Both the position numbers and the translations under genes were made by a program. Positions 22,791 to 33,772 of a stretch of DNA of 64,000 bases are shown piece after piece; the first letter of the stretch is position 1; every line of letters starts with the position of its first letter. Origin of the DNA: Lonicera japonica (lineage: Eukaryota; Streptophyta; Magnoliopsida; Dipsacales; Caprifoliaceae); assembly GCA_021464415.1 (NCBI GenBank), contig CM038470.1, positions 8,754,394-8,818,393 on the forward strand, read 5' to 3'. Below the pieces are notes generated by a model. It searched no databases, had not been told where the DNA came from, and was given only the letters and a program-made list of their open reading frames with translations.

Positions 22791-25471
22791 TTAACCACCA
22801 CCGCCAGATCCGTATTTCCTGCCCAAAAGAACGAGCTGTAATTTGTCGTAACTGGCGAGCACACCGGCACCTGCAACAGCACGGAGGATGTTTGCTCCGG
22901 CACCCTTGAAGAGCGATTTAACCCCTTCGTTCTACACAATTTGGGAGAATGCGTCCAAAGAGCTCTTGTACTTGACAGCCTCACCAGATGTCATCATCAT
23001 CCTTCTCCTCACTGTATCAATTGGGTAAGACGCAAGGCCAGCTCCAATGGTAATACCCCATCCCAGCAAGAAACTTGCCAAGAAATTATCCTGCATGCAT
23101 CCAAATAAACCCCAATCCCATACATTACATATATATATATATATATATATCCAGTTAAGAATTATTCCAATTCCGACTTCAGAGTAGGCACGTATTAACG
23201 ACTGGGATAGAATATAGTAGTCCCAAATACGAAAAGCTTTTATATTATTAATATCAATATACGTAAGCTACAGTTGATCTGTATTTGGGGGAGTCATTGT
23301 ATTTATTCTCTGATTGAAAATAATACAGGATAGAATATAAGTGGTTTCTTTTATCCCATGTTTTGCCATATTAGAAGCCACTTCAGGATAAGTTATCTGC
23401 CTTTGTATTCAATACAGACCAGTACCAAACAAATAATATAGAATAATTATCATGACGACTTATCCCGCATGCCAAACACATTGGTTCCTTACACTACCAC
23501 AATGCTCCTCCGAGATTCGTTAGATCCAACATGAAGTCATTCTGAGTTTAAACGTAATAAAAGGGTGTTGAATAATTTGAAATTCTGTGTGTCAGATTAA
23601 AACATAATGAATTGTCCATCAAAATGTGAAAAGGGGACCCCAAACATACATTGCTAGTTCCTTGATCAGTTTTCTAGAAAGTGAAGGCGAAGAAGAATAC
23701 CAAGGCAGTTTAAAAGCTTACACAAACAAATGATGAAAGGACCAGGGTCCAAGTCTAGATCATTTCACTTACCTGCAAGTCACCAACCAGGAGGACAGGT
23801 TTCAGAGAATCGTACATTCCAAAATAGAGCCCACGGTAGACTACAATTCCCACACATGAGATATTAAATCCACGATAAAGTCCGGCAATGCCATCAGTTT
23901 TGAGGGTTTTTTTGTAAACATCAATTAAACCATTAAACTGCCTTTGACCCCCCTTTTTAGCAGCCTTGGCATCATTAGCTAAACGTGTTCGGGCATAATC
24001 CAGGGAATAAACAAATAGAAGGGATGAAGCCCCGGCAGCACCCCCTGATGCTAAGTTTCCAGCAAACCATTTCCAGTAGCCATCCCTGTCTTTCTTGAAG
24101 TTAAAAAGCGCCTTGAAGTAATCTTTGAAAGCAAAGTTCAGGGCCAGAAAGCATATGCAATGCCTAAGAACTAGAAATAAGAAAATGTGGCAAAAACATG
24201 AAATATAGAAAATTTTAGAAGATTCATTTAAGTTAGTTATGTTACGTTCAATTTATTGTTTATTAAAATGGCAACAAGCCCAAACTGCATTTACAGACTA
24301 CCGGGACAAGATTATATCAACAGGAAGTCCATAACAGATTAAATGATGTGGTCTAGAGTCTAGACGATACGGATATACACACAAATGGTATGCAGAAATT
24401 TAGGCTCCGTTTGATAGCAACATGGAAAATGAAAATAAAAATAACAAATTTGAGTGAGAAGATGGAAAATAAGTTGAGGCATATGGTGAGATACTCTCCA
24501 TCTCATACTCATTTTTGTGAGTATATGTCCTCCATCCTCCTTTAATATTTTGTGGAAAATTTTTCTCCCTCGTCACTCAAAGAAAATTTTGTTATGGAAA
24601 AAAGCAAAAAGTAAGAGTTAATCTCACCGCATCCTTCAACTTATTTTCCATCTTCTCACCTAAATTAGTTATTTTTCTTTTCATTTTCCATGTTGCTATC
24701 AAACGGAGCCTTAGTGCACAAAATTATGTGTCATTGATTTGATTTTTCAGAGGTAGAATACCCTTGCTTTAAGAACCATCATCTAACCATTAAAAACACT
24801 TTACTAACCTTTTGAGTATCCAACATTATTCTTTAAACAATGACACACTGACTTCGATTGTACAAATCATTGTTTTTCATATATAATATATACACCTACA
24901 TTTTAACGAACAGGAAGCAGAAATAATGGCAAAAGAAAAGGCAACGCTGACAAATAAAGTACAAGTAGAGTTACCAAGAAAGTACAAGTAGAGGTACCTG
25001 GGTGGGGAAGTATCTGATCACATTAGTAGAATTGCCTCTCCAAAGAGAAAGGATGCCTTCATCTTTTACGGTCCTGGCAAAGCAATTAGTAATTCCCTTG
25101 TATGGCTCGGAGAGTCGACCAGTTTTGAGCATCTCATCCTGATTTTGAATCAAAAGCTTAACTCGCTCAATTGGAGCAGCTGTTGTTTTAGAGACAGCAG
25201 CAGAAACTCCTCCCATGAGGAAATCCACCATGAAATCACCTAGACCTTTTTCCGATGGAGCTTGTACATAAACATGAGACAATGATGATACAAGTTCTAG
25301 CTCTGTACCTCGGCATGCAGGCAAGAAAGGACTTCGAAAAGCTCCATTTACATATGCACCATTAACATAGGATGAATTCGTGGAGGGTATATTAGGAGCT
25401 AGGCGAGATAGGAGGTACGATTGACCATGAATCTTTTGAAATACAGATGGATGATGTGATCCATCTGCCAT
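22791..25471 (-). pseudogene. Mitochondrial ADP,ATP carrier, broken tandem duplicate
   Basis: Second carrier copy with the same three-exon layout: 24998-25471 (474 nt), 23773-24144 (372 nt) and 22791-23090 (300 nt). Two lesions: the acceptor before exon 2 reads TTTCTG|GCCCTG where the intact gene has TTTTCAG|GCCCTG, so the AG is lost; and a TAG at 22932-22934 replaces a Lys codon in exon 3, removing the last 46 residues, including the final transmembrane region. Elsewhere the frame is intact, with [13 protein letters not shown] and RRRMMM all present, so decay is recent. The 5' UTR intron, leader exon and TATA box are also conserved, so it may still be transcribed. Its N-terminal [12 protein letters not shown] stretch looks more like typical plant carriers than the intact copy. 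Confidence 0.9.
24403..24710. mobile_element. Tourist-like MITE in intron of the broken carrier copy
   Basis: 308 bp with long terminal inverted repeats starting GGCTCCGTTTGATAGCAACA at both ends and an exact TTA target duplication (24400-24402, 24711-24713). The TTA duplication and GGCTCCGTTTG terminus fit PIF/Harbinger (Tourist) elements. It lies in the first coding intron; the intact gene lacks it at that site. Confidence 0.9.
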
Positions 25472-26534
25472 GTTTGCAAATTAAGGCGGTGACCTGCAAA
25501 GGAGAACTACCAGTAGGTAGGAGTGCTTGCGAGGCATAAGTTTAAACGAGAAGGATAAGAACAAAGAAATCAATATGTGGTCCATCCCTAGAGGGATGAT
25601 TGTCCTCTCTTTAAGAAAAATAACGATCTATTTGAAGGGGTAAGTGAATAAATTAATGTTTTGACGAAATTAGGTAGAGGTGATATCCATTGGTTCTATA
25701 AAATTTTACCAAAATATTCAATTTAGGAGCGGGTGTAATGAAAAATTGAAGGGGTGAGTGAATAAATTAATGGTCATCTCACATGCTTCTATGTTGAATT
25801 TTTTTGATAAAATTTGGTATGGATGACAAATAGAAAAAATCTCTACAATTTTTTGTCAAAAAATTGTCTATTTGGCCATCCATTTCTCTCCAAATGGATG
25901 GTGCTTATGGACAATCCACATTAGATAACCATTATACATTTTTATAAAATCCGAAAACCTTCCCTTCAGAATCAAATAACAACACACAAAATTGATCAAG
26001 TAGACCCGCAAATAATCACAAGTACCACAGCATGTTTACTAAGAGTAGAAATCAATTATAATTTATATCACATGATATTCAATAATGCAACTGGATGAAG
26101 ACTTCCGCATAATCACACCAAACAGAACTCTATAGCTGAATTAGGAGGACTATCAAGTTCCCTTTCTTTTCTCACCAACCAAACAAACGAAGTGGTGGAC
26201 TCACAGAATTGTCACCAAATTGAAACAGTTTCTCCACCAAGCAATTCAGAGTCTACTAACCTGATCATCGTCCACAAAAAAATTCTATAGATACCAAACA
26301 GGGTATGGCTGAGCAAAAGAGTAACATCATCTAAATGAACAGGGGAGAAAACAAACAAGACAATATTCAGAATCAAAACACCATTCACACCTACTTTTGG
26401 ACTTGGCTCCAAATGAAAGTGAGATATAATATGAAAATTAAAATTGTCACTGAACTGATCTTCACGTAACTGAAATAGTGAAATCGAAACATTCATATGT
26501 AAATGATTGATCTGAGATGAGATGAAACCCTTAC

Positions 26535-26620
26535 CTGTGAAAGGTGGCAGTAGTAAAGCTCGCTCCTCTCTGTTTCTGGAAGAGTCTTGAGAGACTTACG
26601 AGAACGAAAATTTTATAAGA
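26535..26620 (-). promoter_or_regulatory. Leader exon and TATA box of the broken carrier copy
   Basis: The leader exon donor CTTTCACAG|GTAAGG lies at 26534/26535, and the TATA-like TCTTATAAAA is at 26611-26620. This matches the leader arrangement of the intact gene at 12976-13120. Confidence 0.5.
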
Positions 26621-27123
26621 GATAATGGAGGGCAAATTGGGATATTAACATATCTACAGATTTAAAATTTTAGACATTGTGGTATTGCCTGAATTGCAAT
26701 CTTGTCATTCGCTAACACTTTCTTTTATTTGAAGGGATTTTTTAAATTACTCCTTTTTATTAATACAAAATTTTAGATATTTTTATTTTATTAAATTTTT
26801 AAGTTACTCATGTTTTCACTATTCTAATTGCTTCACTCCGCTAATAATAAGGTAATTCAAAGGATTATTAAAATAAAGGGTTTCTTGAATTTTGCAACAA
26901 TAATGGGTGCAACTCAAAAATCTTTTATTTTAAACATTGCATGAGATGTCGGAGCTAGATGCTCTGCTTCATCCCTTAGTTTTTCTTTTGTTTCAATAGG
27001 ACAAAAATAAATAACACACTTCTTTTAATTTTATTTTTGAAAAAAAAAAAAATTAGTCCGCCAAAGCAATAAGAGATATTAAAACAGGAGAGTGAAAATA
27101 ACTCAATCACCTACACTTCTGAG

Positions 27124-27155
<32 letters not shown>

Positions 27156-27645
27156 ATGGTTCACCTCATTACAAGATCTCCTAACAAAACTAAAAGCAAT
27201 ATTCCACTTCTGAGCTAAAATAGTATATCGTGCAAAATAAACCCTATTTATCACGGAGGCATGTTTTCTAAATTACTGAGCTAAATCAAAATTTGATTAT
27301 CCCCAACAATGCAACCGCCTTTCAACTGTCTTAAACATTAAGCATGCTTCTTTAAACGCAAGAGTTTCAGCAACTAAAGTGATGCAAGGACAACTATTTA
27401 GAGATCTATCCTAGCAGCAAATTGAGAAGAAATCAAGAAGAACTGCTCCAAAGAAAAAGACCACAAATTATAGAAAAGAAGATTTAAAAAGAACAAAACT
27501 ACCAACTAACAAATAGAATAATAAATTAATCAATTCATTCTGAATATTCTAAATACAAATAGATAAATTACTAAATGCAACTTATACACAAATACTAAAA
27601 TATAATTCTCTATCTTATACCATTCATCATCATTCACCCCACCAT
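26621..27645. other. Intergenic, no gene
   Basis: AT-rich, with a (TA)n run at 27125-27152. The right part may include the LTR of the degraded retroelement that follows, but no second LTR copy was found. Confidence 0.4.
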
Positions 27646-28190
27646 TCAAAAAGACTCGTCCTCAAGTCTTAAAGAAACAAAGAATGAGCAACCATATGCC
27701 ATGCGAAATCCACTGAAGCTTAGGCAAGAAAGACAATAAGGAAACAATCGTTGAATTAAGTGTTTCTTCGAACTAATAACGAAATCGACATATTGAACCT
27801 CACAAGAATCATCCATCTTAGCTTGCTCAATCATCAACCCCTTCTCATAACTAGGTGGATCATGGGTGTTAGTGGACATAGGTGGATCGTCTGAAGAATC
27901 TGGGGTACTAGCTGGCGCTAAATCCACTAGTTGTTCCTTAAGTGAAGGAGATAATTTGACATTCGGCGCAGACGTTTCACTTGTGGAGGAAAGAAACGTG
28001 TATACTACATGAACATTATCCACATAATCATGATACTCATATGTAAAGCTATTGAGGTGGTAGTTAAAACTGTTCGCAAATCTTTCTCTAAAATATAATC
28101 TTTGTTGCTCAAAATAGAATGATTTGGACCCTTCTTAGGTGGTTCCTTATCAACAATTTGCTCGGCTTCTGTACCTTCATTATTCTCCAC
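27646..28190 (-). pseudogene. Possible Ty3/Gypsy 3' coding remnant
   Basis: Two overlapping minus-strand ORFs. The downstream one ends LRLEDESF and is followed by a purine-rich GGTGGGGTGAATGATGATGA. The LEDESFLNGGVND-like ending plus a polypurine-like run resembles the end of pol and PPT of some plant Gypsy elements. No catalytic motif is visible, so this is a weak call; it could be an unrelated non-coding stretch. Confidence 0.3.
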
Positions 28191-28673
28191 AATTTTCTCA
28201 ACATCTATAGTTTCTTCAATAAAAGAATTTTGTCGTTTAACTTAAACCTCCTCATAATCATTATAAATCCAATAAAAAAAATCGTTCACCGCAACACAAA
28301 ATTTCCTTAATATCTTTAGAATAATATTCTTTAATTAATAAATATATCATCAATCTGCATGTATTGATAAGAGGAAAACAAAGGTGTGATGATCATGTTA
28401 AAAATCGTTCCACCATTATTGAACATGTCGTGAAAGTGCACCATAAACATATTTAGCTCCTTTTAATTTAGAAACCTTAAAATAATAAAAGTAATTTTAA
28501 ATTTCTAACAACCAATTTATAAACTCTAATTTGTTAAATCGATCGTTAAAAATTTTCCGTTGACTTCTTAATTGTGTGAATATTTGTTCACATTGACCAT
28601 ACTCACAAGAGTATGGCTCGCCTCTTAATCGGTGATCATAGAGTTGACCGGAAGAACTGGTCACGGTTTGAGG
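28191..28673. other. Intergenic, no gene
   Basis: Nothing supported. Short ORFs have no family resemblance. Confidence 0.4.
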
Positions 28674-29170
28674 TAGGCCTGGCAACGGGTCGTGTATGGG
28701 TCGGTTTCGTGTCGGGTTGAAATTGTGTCGGGTGAAAAGTGCCTCCACCCGTACACGACCCGTTTAATAAATGGGTGAAAAATTCAAATTCATACACGAC
28801 TCGTTTAATTAACGAATTATACAACCCGATTCGTTTAACCCGTTTAAGATAAATGGTTCGATTCGGGTCGTATACGAATAACAATTAGTAACCCACTAAT
28901 AATTCAATTAAGTAATTTATATATATATACAAATTATATTCAAGGTTACACAGGTTACAAACGGGTTTACACGACCCAAAATCGACTCGTATATATTCTT
29001 GCCGAGTTAAACGAGTTTTATTCGAGTCTCGCGAATGTACACAAAATCGGCTCGTTTAATAAATAAGTTTGATGGGTCAACCCAATTATGACCTGCACCT
29101 GTTAAGAATTCACCCAAACCCAGTAATTTCATGTCGTATTATCGTGTCGAGTTATAAATTGCCGGGCCTA
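28674..29170. mobile_element. TIR element with TAGGCCYGGCAA ends
   Basis: The left end TAGGCCTGGCAACGGGTCG and the right end ATTGCCGGGCCTA are inverted over about 12 bp. The interior is rich in GGGTCGTGT/ACACGACCC words in both orientations, a composition typical of widespread small plant hAT-like elements. No ORF. Confidence 0.6.
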
Positions 29171-29742
29171 GTTGGGGGGTTTGAACGGGTTTAAAATAGA
29201 AGAATGGGGTTTGTTGTGGGCTTAACGAAAAAGAGGTGGGCTGATTAGGCTTTGGGTTTGATACATAATGGAAAATTGGGCTAAAAAGTGCCAAAGCGGG
29301 CTAGGATGAGGAATTGGTAATTAATAGGTTAAGTGGGCTTAGGGTTAAATTAAAGAAAAGAAAAAAAAAATGAACTGTAACTAAATGGGCTGAACTTCCA
29401 ATAGAGTTTAGGTTTTATTTTTATTATTAGGGAATGTCCATACCATCCAACCCAACAAAATAAATAAAAATTGATAATAAGATAAAAAGAGTAAAGTATG
29501 ATAAATTTAAATCGACAAATATCAATTAATTTATTCTGAGCCTATTGTCTAGCATAGTTTAACATTTTGAGCAACCGAAACGTAGGTTCATTATATCTGG
29601 TGAAAAAACTAAAAATATATCGAATTGGACCGACTTGTTTTTAATTTTTTAATCATATTTTTTTATTTTAACAAAATATTTCTTTAACAAATTAAACTCA
29701 AGGCCATAAATAACAAATAATCAAACCATGTGTGTTAGTATA
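29171..29742. other. Intergenic, no gene
   Basis: Nothing supported beyond AT-rich DNA; a GGGCTTA-rich patch at 29210-29400 may be an old TIR element remnant. Confidence 0.4.
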
Positions 29743-30893
29743 ATTTGAAAATAGTTCAAAAGTTGGACCAATATATTGTGAACACTCTTAAAAACGACAA
29801 ACTGAGATGACTAATAATATACGAACACGTAGAGTATGTCATTAAATGTAACTCAATTTTTTTTTCTTTATTTTTTTTTGTTTTACATAATTCTATAGTC
29901 ATGATGAATCTTATTTAATTGATTTTGATTATTATATTTTAAATATTAAATTTTTATTTTAAATTATGGCATTTTTAATGTAGACAAAATTATTGGTGTG
30001 TAATAGTTGATTGTGTATTATTAGCGTGAGTGTTTTAACTTTGATGTAATATCTTGATGTGTATAAAATTCATCCAATGGTATAGAACTAATACACACCA
30101 TAATATGTGTATTTTAATTATTATATTCTTATACTTTTTAGAAAATTTAAAAATAGTCCAAAAATTGGATTAATGTACTATGAATACTCTAAAAAACAAT
30201 ATACTGAGATAACTAATATTGTACGAACATGTAGAGTACGTCATTAAATGATATATAAGGGTCACCTTTTTATACAAGAGGGAGGAGCCTTTTGTTTTAA
30301 TTGCGTGCATTAACTAAAATCCGTTTTGGGTGTTAATTGCATGAATTAAATCAAATGTTTTTTATGATTAAATTTTAAATCTCCATTTAAGAGTAATTCA
30401 AAAAAAAATGGGTGTCATTAAAGAGGAGCTGTTACAATTGTGTGAAAATGGAGAAAGAAAAATAAGCTAATTTGCTCTAAATGCAAAGCATGACTCCATG
30501 CGGGTGGCCATTTCTGAGCAGTATTTGTGTCTGCAAGTACGGACGCACGTGAGTCGCATGGTGATAAAATGGTATAAAAATATCTAACTTCGCACTTTAG
30601 TGTCACCACTGAACAAACTTGATGTGTATTTGAATTATATCACCAACCAAACTGATTCTAATGCCAGAGAAAAAAGAGAGGACTCATGTAAGATGTGTCA
30701 TGTGTGTGTGTGTGTGTGTTTTAAAATCTATGTAGAATGATGTCTAAGGATCACATTTTTATACAAGAGGGATGAGGTTTTTGTTTTAATTGTGTGCATT
30801 AACCAAAATCCATTTTGGGTGTTAATTGCATGAATTAAATCAAATGTTTTTTATGTTTGAATTTTAAATCTCATTTAAAAAAAATGGTGGCAT
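29743..30893. repeat. Interlocked direct duplications
   Basis: Two separate direct repeats. Segment 29743-29850 recurs, diverged, at 30140-30252 (shared AGAGTAYGTCATTAAATG). Segment 30254-30417 recurs at 30744-30893 (shared TTTTATACAAGAGGGA and GGGTGTTAATTGCATGAATT; offset about 489 bp). A (GT)n run lies at 30700-30719. No coding content. Confidence 0.7.
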
Positions 30894-32144
30894 TCATGTA
30901 GGTGCGGGCACACACGAATCGCATGGTGCAAAGTGAAACTGTAATTTGCACTCCTATAAACGCAAAAGATAGCCTTACTTTTCTTAAATACTTAACAAGT
31001 TCTTAAAGAGTGCCCATCAAGTTTTTCCCAAAGTTCTCGTTTAAGACTTAACATTTTACGTTTCATTTTTCATCTCAAATAGTTCACTTTGAGTGACAAT
31101 TTCTCACTCATCTCAAATCCGTTTTAAGCAAACAAATATATGAGTTTGATGTACTCACGGAGGAGAATACAAATTTATAATTACCTTTCACAATTAAGTG
31201 TGAAATCATATTTAAAATTACCATCAAAATGGCTCAAAAATGACTTTTATACCTGTTTTTCCAATAAGTAATATGTCTAAAACCTTCCATTTAACCTCAT
31301 AAATATTTTTTGATAGAATGCCAATATAGCTTACATGAATGCTGTCATGCTGATATGGCTCATATGTGAATCCAACCAAGTGAAAAAATAAAATAAAACA
31401 TAAAAAGAAAAAAAAGAAAAAGAATATCAACACTAAAACCACTATCCACACACACCTCCCTCCCAAACCCCACTAAAACTATCATTCCCCCCACCTCCAC
31501 TACCATAAATCGAATTGCTTCAGGGCCACTATGACCATCGTAAACGCCGACATAAGTAGCCGACGGCGAGGTAAAAGCCTAACTCGGGTCCTCAAGGCTG
31601 AAATTGGCCTGAACGACAACAATGGAGAAATCACCGCAGGCATGAAGCTTCAATTTCATGTGGCACAACAATCCATCGCCACTGCTTCAATGGCTAAAAC
31701 ATATCTCCAGCTATCCACGGCACGTCCGAATCATCTCCTTTGTATCTCACTTTATGATCTATAATTGTATGTAAATAGGGAGAATGTTCGTGATTTGGGG
31801 GGGAGATAAATTAACAAATTATAGAGAGAGAATGAGAAAGCACAGGGGTGGAGGGAGAGGGCGGAGGGGGTTATTGTTCTTCTTCTTATTTTCTCCGATC
31901 ACCATTAAAAGATTTATGGATTCAATTTTCATCATCAAATGGAATAAGTTTTTACCCAAAATTTAAAGCACTCAACATTGAAATCGAATAATTTCTATAC
32001 AAAATTTAAAAGGCAAAGAGAAAGACAGAAAGGCGATGGGGCAACGGTTATAACGGCAGGGGAGAGTGGTTTGGCTGTGGGGTAGGGGAAGGATGTGGCT
32101 GTGCATTTTCTTCTTCTTTCTCTATCTTACTTTCTTTTTCTTTT
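30894..32144. other. Intergenic, no gene supported
   Basis: Contains a 77-codon ORF at 31531-31764 (+) and a 60-codon ORF at 31784-31966 (+), neither with a recognisable domain. A TCTTCTTTCTCT-rich tract precedes the element at 32145. Confidence 0.4.
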
Positions 32145-33127
32145 GGGGTTTATTGATTAACCCCCTGCGCAAATAGCCTAATTTGAGAAAACCCCCCAAA
32201 TAAATTTTTATTAGACATAACCCCCTAAAACCTAACGCCGTTTTCATTTCGTTAATTTTTAAATTTTTTGAACCAAAATACCCTTCTTCTTCATCTTCAT
32301 CCCCAAACCAACTTTAAAAAAACCCTACCTTCAAAAACAACAATGGTGGCCAACATCGATATGTATGTATGCTCTATTTCATCTTCACTACATGCTCTGT
32401 TACAACAATGGTGGCCAAGATCGAGCAATATCACCTTCTCCATTCATTTATCTTTCTTCTTCATCACTATCCACCTCTCTCTCTTCCTCACCAACATTAA
32501 ACCCATATATCTCTACAAATCATATCTAAGCAAAATTTACAGATTTTTTACAAATTTTTCGGAAAATTATTTTCCACAGATTTTTCGGCAAATCATTTTC
32601 TACAAATCAATTCTTTCAAATCTAGGTTTTCTACAGATTTTTCAGCCAAGATCTCTGCTCGATCTACAAATGAAGGAGGCGGAGGAGGTGATATTTCTTT
32701 TCAAGCGGAGGAGGTGATATTGCTCGATCTACAAATGAAATTAACAAGGTGGTGGAGGGACGATGGGAGTAGGTCGGTAGGTGTTAGGTGAAAGGAAAAT
32801 ATTGCTCGATCTACAAATCTCTGTTCTTTTTTTGTTTTCAGTCTCAAATTAATTTTGCTCTTGAAATGGGGTTTAGTTAGGGTTAGGGATTAAATTAAAA
32901 TTGGGATGAAGAAGAAGAAGAACTGAAGATGAAATCCGATTTTAGAAGAAAAAGAATAACTGAACTGAAGAAGGGGGAATAAAGAGCAGGGGCAAAATCG
33001 TCCAAAAAAAGTGATTATGGACGAATTCTTCACAGTGTCAAATTTTAAGAGGTTAAGTCTAATAAAAATTATTTTGAGGGGTTTACTCAAATATGACTAT
33101 TAGCACAGAGTTAAGTCAATAAACCCC
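32145..33127. mobile_element. Mutator-like non-autonomous element, long TIR, 9-bp TSD
   Basis: 983 bp. The ends are inverted copies over roughly 85 bp, starting GGGGTTTATTGA and both containing TAGACTTA/TAGACATAA and TCTAATAAAAATT-type words. A perfect 9-bp flank TTTTCTTTT occurs at 32136-32144 and 33128-33136. Long TIRs plus a 9-bp duplication define the Mutator superfamily. The interior (32268-32717 is open, 149 codons) has no transposase and could be captured host sequence. Confidence 0.85.
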
Positions 33128-33772
33128 TTTTCTTTTTTTAAATTAGATTCACGTATAAGCCACATCAACATTCTATTAAGAAATATTGACAAGATTAGAC
33201 ACAAAGTTTAAAACATCACTTTAAAATTCTAGTTCTCACTTCTAAAATTTGATAGGTACAAACAAAATTTGACTCAAATTTTAGACTTATTGTAATTACT
33301 CTTTCGAAAAAGTAAACATGGTAAATAGTGATTCCCGCTTTGTGTAACCTCCGATTCAACCACTGGATCAAAATGAAATTCATATTATTGTCTACAAATT
33401 GAAATTAAATGTATCATCTGTCTTAAAAAATTATTATTGCTCATTCACATACAATAATTCTATATCCACGGGTTCAATAATTCTCTGCACCCGAAAACAA
33501 TTTTCAATAAAATAAAAAACATTGATCAAAGTTGTGTATAGATAAAAAATTAAAATGAATAATGTTAAGCAATAAAAAACTCTTGATAAATCTCGTTTTG
33601 AAATGTTAGAATAACTTCTTCAATAATAAATATAAGAAAGAAAAATACATAAATTTTTTTTGTTTACATTAATTACACAAGCGGTTACAACAATCTCTAA
33701 ATTCAGTTTCAGAGTTAGCGCAGCAAGTGAAATGCTTACTACTGGAAAAGGTATAATGAACAATAATAATGA
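33128..33772. other. Intergenic and 3' flank of the BUB1-like gene
   Basis: No gene. The stretch 33360-33510 is a diverged copy of 13690-13830. Confidence 0.5.

Noticed and set aside
30660..30720. Promoter or tRNA-like signal around the (GT)n run
   Set aside because: Only a dinucleotide repeat; no A/B boxes or cloverleaf seen.
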